NCBI GenBank assembly: GCA_944323585.1
Contig: CALUTA010000098.1
Span: forward strand, 1 to 5,858
Direction: 5' to 3'
Source: Candidatus Gastranaerophilales bacterium
GTDB lineage: Bacteria > Cyanobacteriota > Vampirovibrionia > Gastranaerophilales > Gastranaerophilaceae
Length of the DNA: 5,858 nucleotides
The notes below the pieces were generated by a model, which was not told where the DNA came from, ran no database searches, and saw nothing but the letters and a program-made list of their open reading frames with translations. Of this stretch, positions 5,343 to 5,858 are shown piece after piece (positions within the stretch are counted from its first letter, which is position 1; every line of letters starts with the position of its first letter). The position numbers and the translations under genes were made by a program.

Positions 5343-5438
5343 CGTTTTAGCGGGTTCAGCGGGAGAGAGCTGAGGCTGGAGTGCTTTTGTTTGAAGTGAT
5401 GAAATCACAAAAACAAAACACGGAATTGCCGTTAAACG
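5343..5438. other. Three-way-junction-like inverted repeats downstream of tRNA-Leu
   Basis: An outer stem, CGTTTTAGCGG (5343-5353) with CCGTTAAACG (5429-5438), gives 10 pairs with one bulged T and one G-U. It encloses two hairpins. The first is TCAGC (5356-5360)/GCTGA (5369-5373) with a purine loop GGGAGAGA. The second is long: GTG plus TTTTGTTT (5381-5392) with AAACAAAA plus CAC (5411-5421), topped by GTGAT-GAA-ATCAC (5396-5408). No gene is visible. It could be a structured RNA, part of a small mobile element, or a leader of the next gene. Confidence 0.5.
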
Positions 5439-5451
5439 CGAGCGACCAAGA

Positions 5452-5469
5452 CAAGTCCCGCCTACGACA
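5452..5469 (+). repeat. Direct repeat: copy of the tRNA-Leu 3' end
   Basis: CAAGTCCCGCCTACGACA is identical to 5260-5277, which runs from the T-loop to the discriminator base of the tRNA. The copy lacks the CCA and lies 192 bases downstream. Copies of this portion of tRNA genes are typical of attachment sites for site-specific integrases, and also of the E. coli tyrT spacer repeats. No integrase gene is in the window. Confidence 0.9.
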
Positions 5470-5489
5470 TTTTTATTTATGAGGTTTAA

Positions 5490-5687
5490 ATGAAAATTAC
5501 TAAATTAAAAACGCCTTATGGGGTTATTAACAATCCTTCTGAAATGGTTGCCAAAATGGTTTTGAGAAACCCATATAACGCAAAATCGATTGTTAACAAA
5601 TCATTTGAAAAAAGCATGCAATATATTAAAGAAAATGGTATAAAACTTGTGCATGTCACTTCTAATAAGCTAGATATTAAAGCTTAA
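5490..5687 (+). CDS. Small basic hypothetical protein
   Basis: A 65-residue frame with a plausible ribosome binding site, GAGG (5481-5484), 5 bases before ATG. The protein has 11 Lys and 1 Arg against 4 acidic residues, so it is strongly basic. It has no signal peptide, membrane segment, Cys or recognisable domain. The middle (NPSEMVAKMVLRNPYNAKSI) is probably helical. I do not recognise the family. It starts 20 bases after the duplicated tRNA 3' end, with the structured region upstream as a possible leader. A hairpin spans its stop codon, and it faces a minus-strand gene 45 bases away. Codon use looks ordinary for the window. A nucleic-acid-binding role would fit the charge but is a guess. 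Confidence 0.6.
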   Translation: MKITKLKTPYGVINNPSEMVAKMVLRNPYNAKSIVNKSFEKSMQYIKENGIKLVHVTSNKLDIKA

Positions 5688-5695
5688 TATCAGCT
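5668..5695. other. Hairpin spanning the stop codon of the small gene
   Basis: AGCT (5668-5671) and GATATTA (5673-5679) pair with TAATATC (5685-5691) and AGCT (5692-5695), giving 11 pairs with one bulged A and a 5-base loop. The stop codon TAA (5685-5687) lies inside the 3' arm. Being symmetrical and between convergent genes, it could help end both transcripts, though no T-run follows. Confidence 0.4.
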
Positions 5696-5732
5696 CCAAA
5701 ATATTTATAAATTCCTTAAATAATTAGCTTAT

Positions 5733-5858
5733 CTACATCCATTCACAAACGTCGTGATTGCAAAGAGTTTTTTCTAAATCTGTCATAACTTCTTCTTTTG
5801 TCATTTCGTAAGTAACCGGAGTTATGGAAATTTTGTTATTTCTGATTGCAGCAAGATC
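5733..5858 (-). CDS. C-terminal fragment of an unrecognised protein (runs off the window)
   Basis: On the minus strand the frame is open from the window edge to a TAG at 5733-5735, giving 41 residues: charged and partly helical, containing ISITPVTYEMTKEEVMTDLE and ending LCNHDVCEWM. The amino-acid make-up looks like real protein, and it is convergent with the small gene. The start, full length and family lie outside the window. I cannot assign a function; the two cysteines near the end (CNHDVC) are the only notable feature. Confidence 0.6.
   Translation of the reverse strand, partial: DLAAIRNNKISITPVTYEMTKEEVMTDLEKTLCNHDVCEWM

Noticed and set aside
5260..5469. Complete integrative element or prophage between the tRNA repeats
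   Set aside because: Only 192 bases separate the copies and there is no integrase or other mobility gene; only a scar, a small repeat unit or a non-autonomous element is supportable.
4960..5469. CRISPR array
   Set aside because: The repeats are two different short sequences, each present only twice, one copy of each inside the tRNA, without regular spacing and without cas genes.

Overview
The window comes from an AT-rich, flagellated bacterium. Four adjacent genes encode axial proteins of the flagellar basal body, Shine-Dalgarno sites are clear, and the tRNA gene encodes its own CCA end. The species cannot be fixed from the sequence. A gut-type lineage such as Gastranaerophilales is only a guess.

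Layout, left to right. (1) Positions 2-1216 are the 3' part of a large threonine-rich, probably secreted or surface protein with InlB-B-like repeats. Its codon choice differs strongly from the flagellar genes. (2) Positions 1217-1521 hold two hairpins that look like terminators and a candidate promoter. (3) Positions 1522-3853 are a compact flagellar operon: two FlgF/FlgG-family rod proteins, then flgB and flgC. All have good ribosome binding sites, and two of the gaps contain hairpins. These proteins build the rod that runs from the export apparatus through the cell envelope. fliE, which often follows flgC, is absent here. (4) Positions 3912-4901 are a family 2 glycosyltransferase that appears to have its own promoter. 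A near-identical 14-base motif with an extended -10 lies just before and just after it. (5) Positions 4902-5489 have no convincing protein gene. They hold a tRNA-Leu(GAG) with a strong terminator, flanked on both sides by copies of its own ends. A 13-base copy of its 5' start lies 235 bases upstream. An 18-base copy of its 3' end lies 192 bases downstream. Between each copy and the tRNA lies a stretch dense in inverted repeats that could fold into a branched structure. (6) Positions 5490-5687 encode a small basic protein of unknown function, facing the C-terminal end of an unrecognised minus-strand gene that runs off the window.

The flagellar genes work together as one structural unit. The glycosyltransferase could modify a surface polymer or flagellin, but only its position suggests this. 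The most unusual part is region 5: either an integration scar at a tRNA gene, a set of tRNA-derived repeats, or a structured RNA locus comparable to the E. coli tyrT/rtT arrangement.
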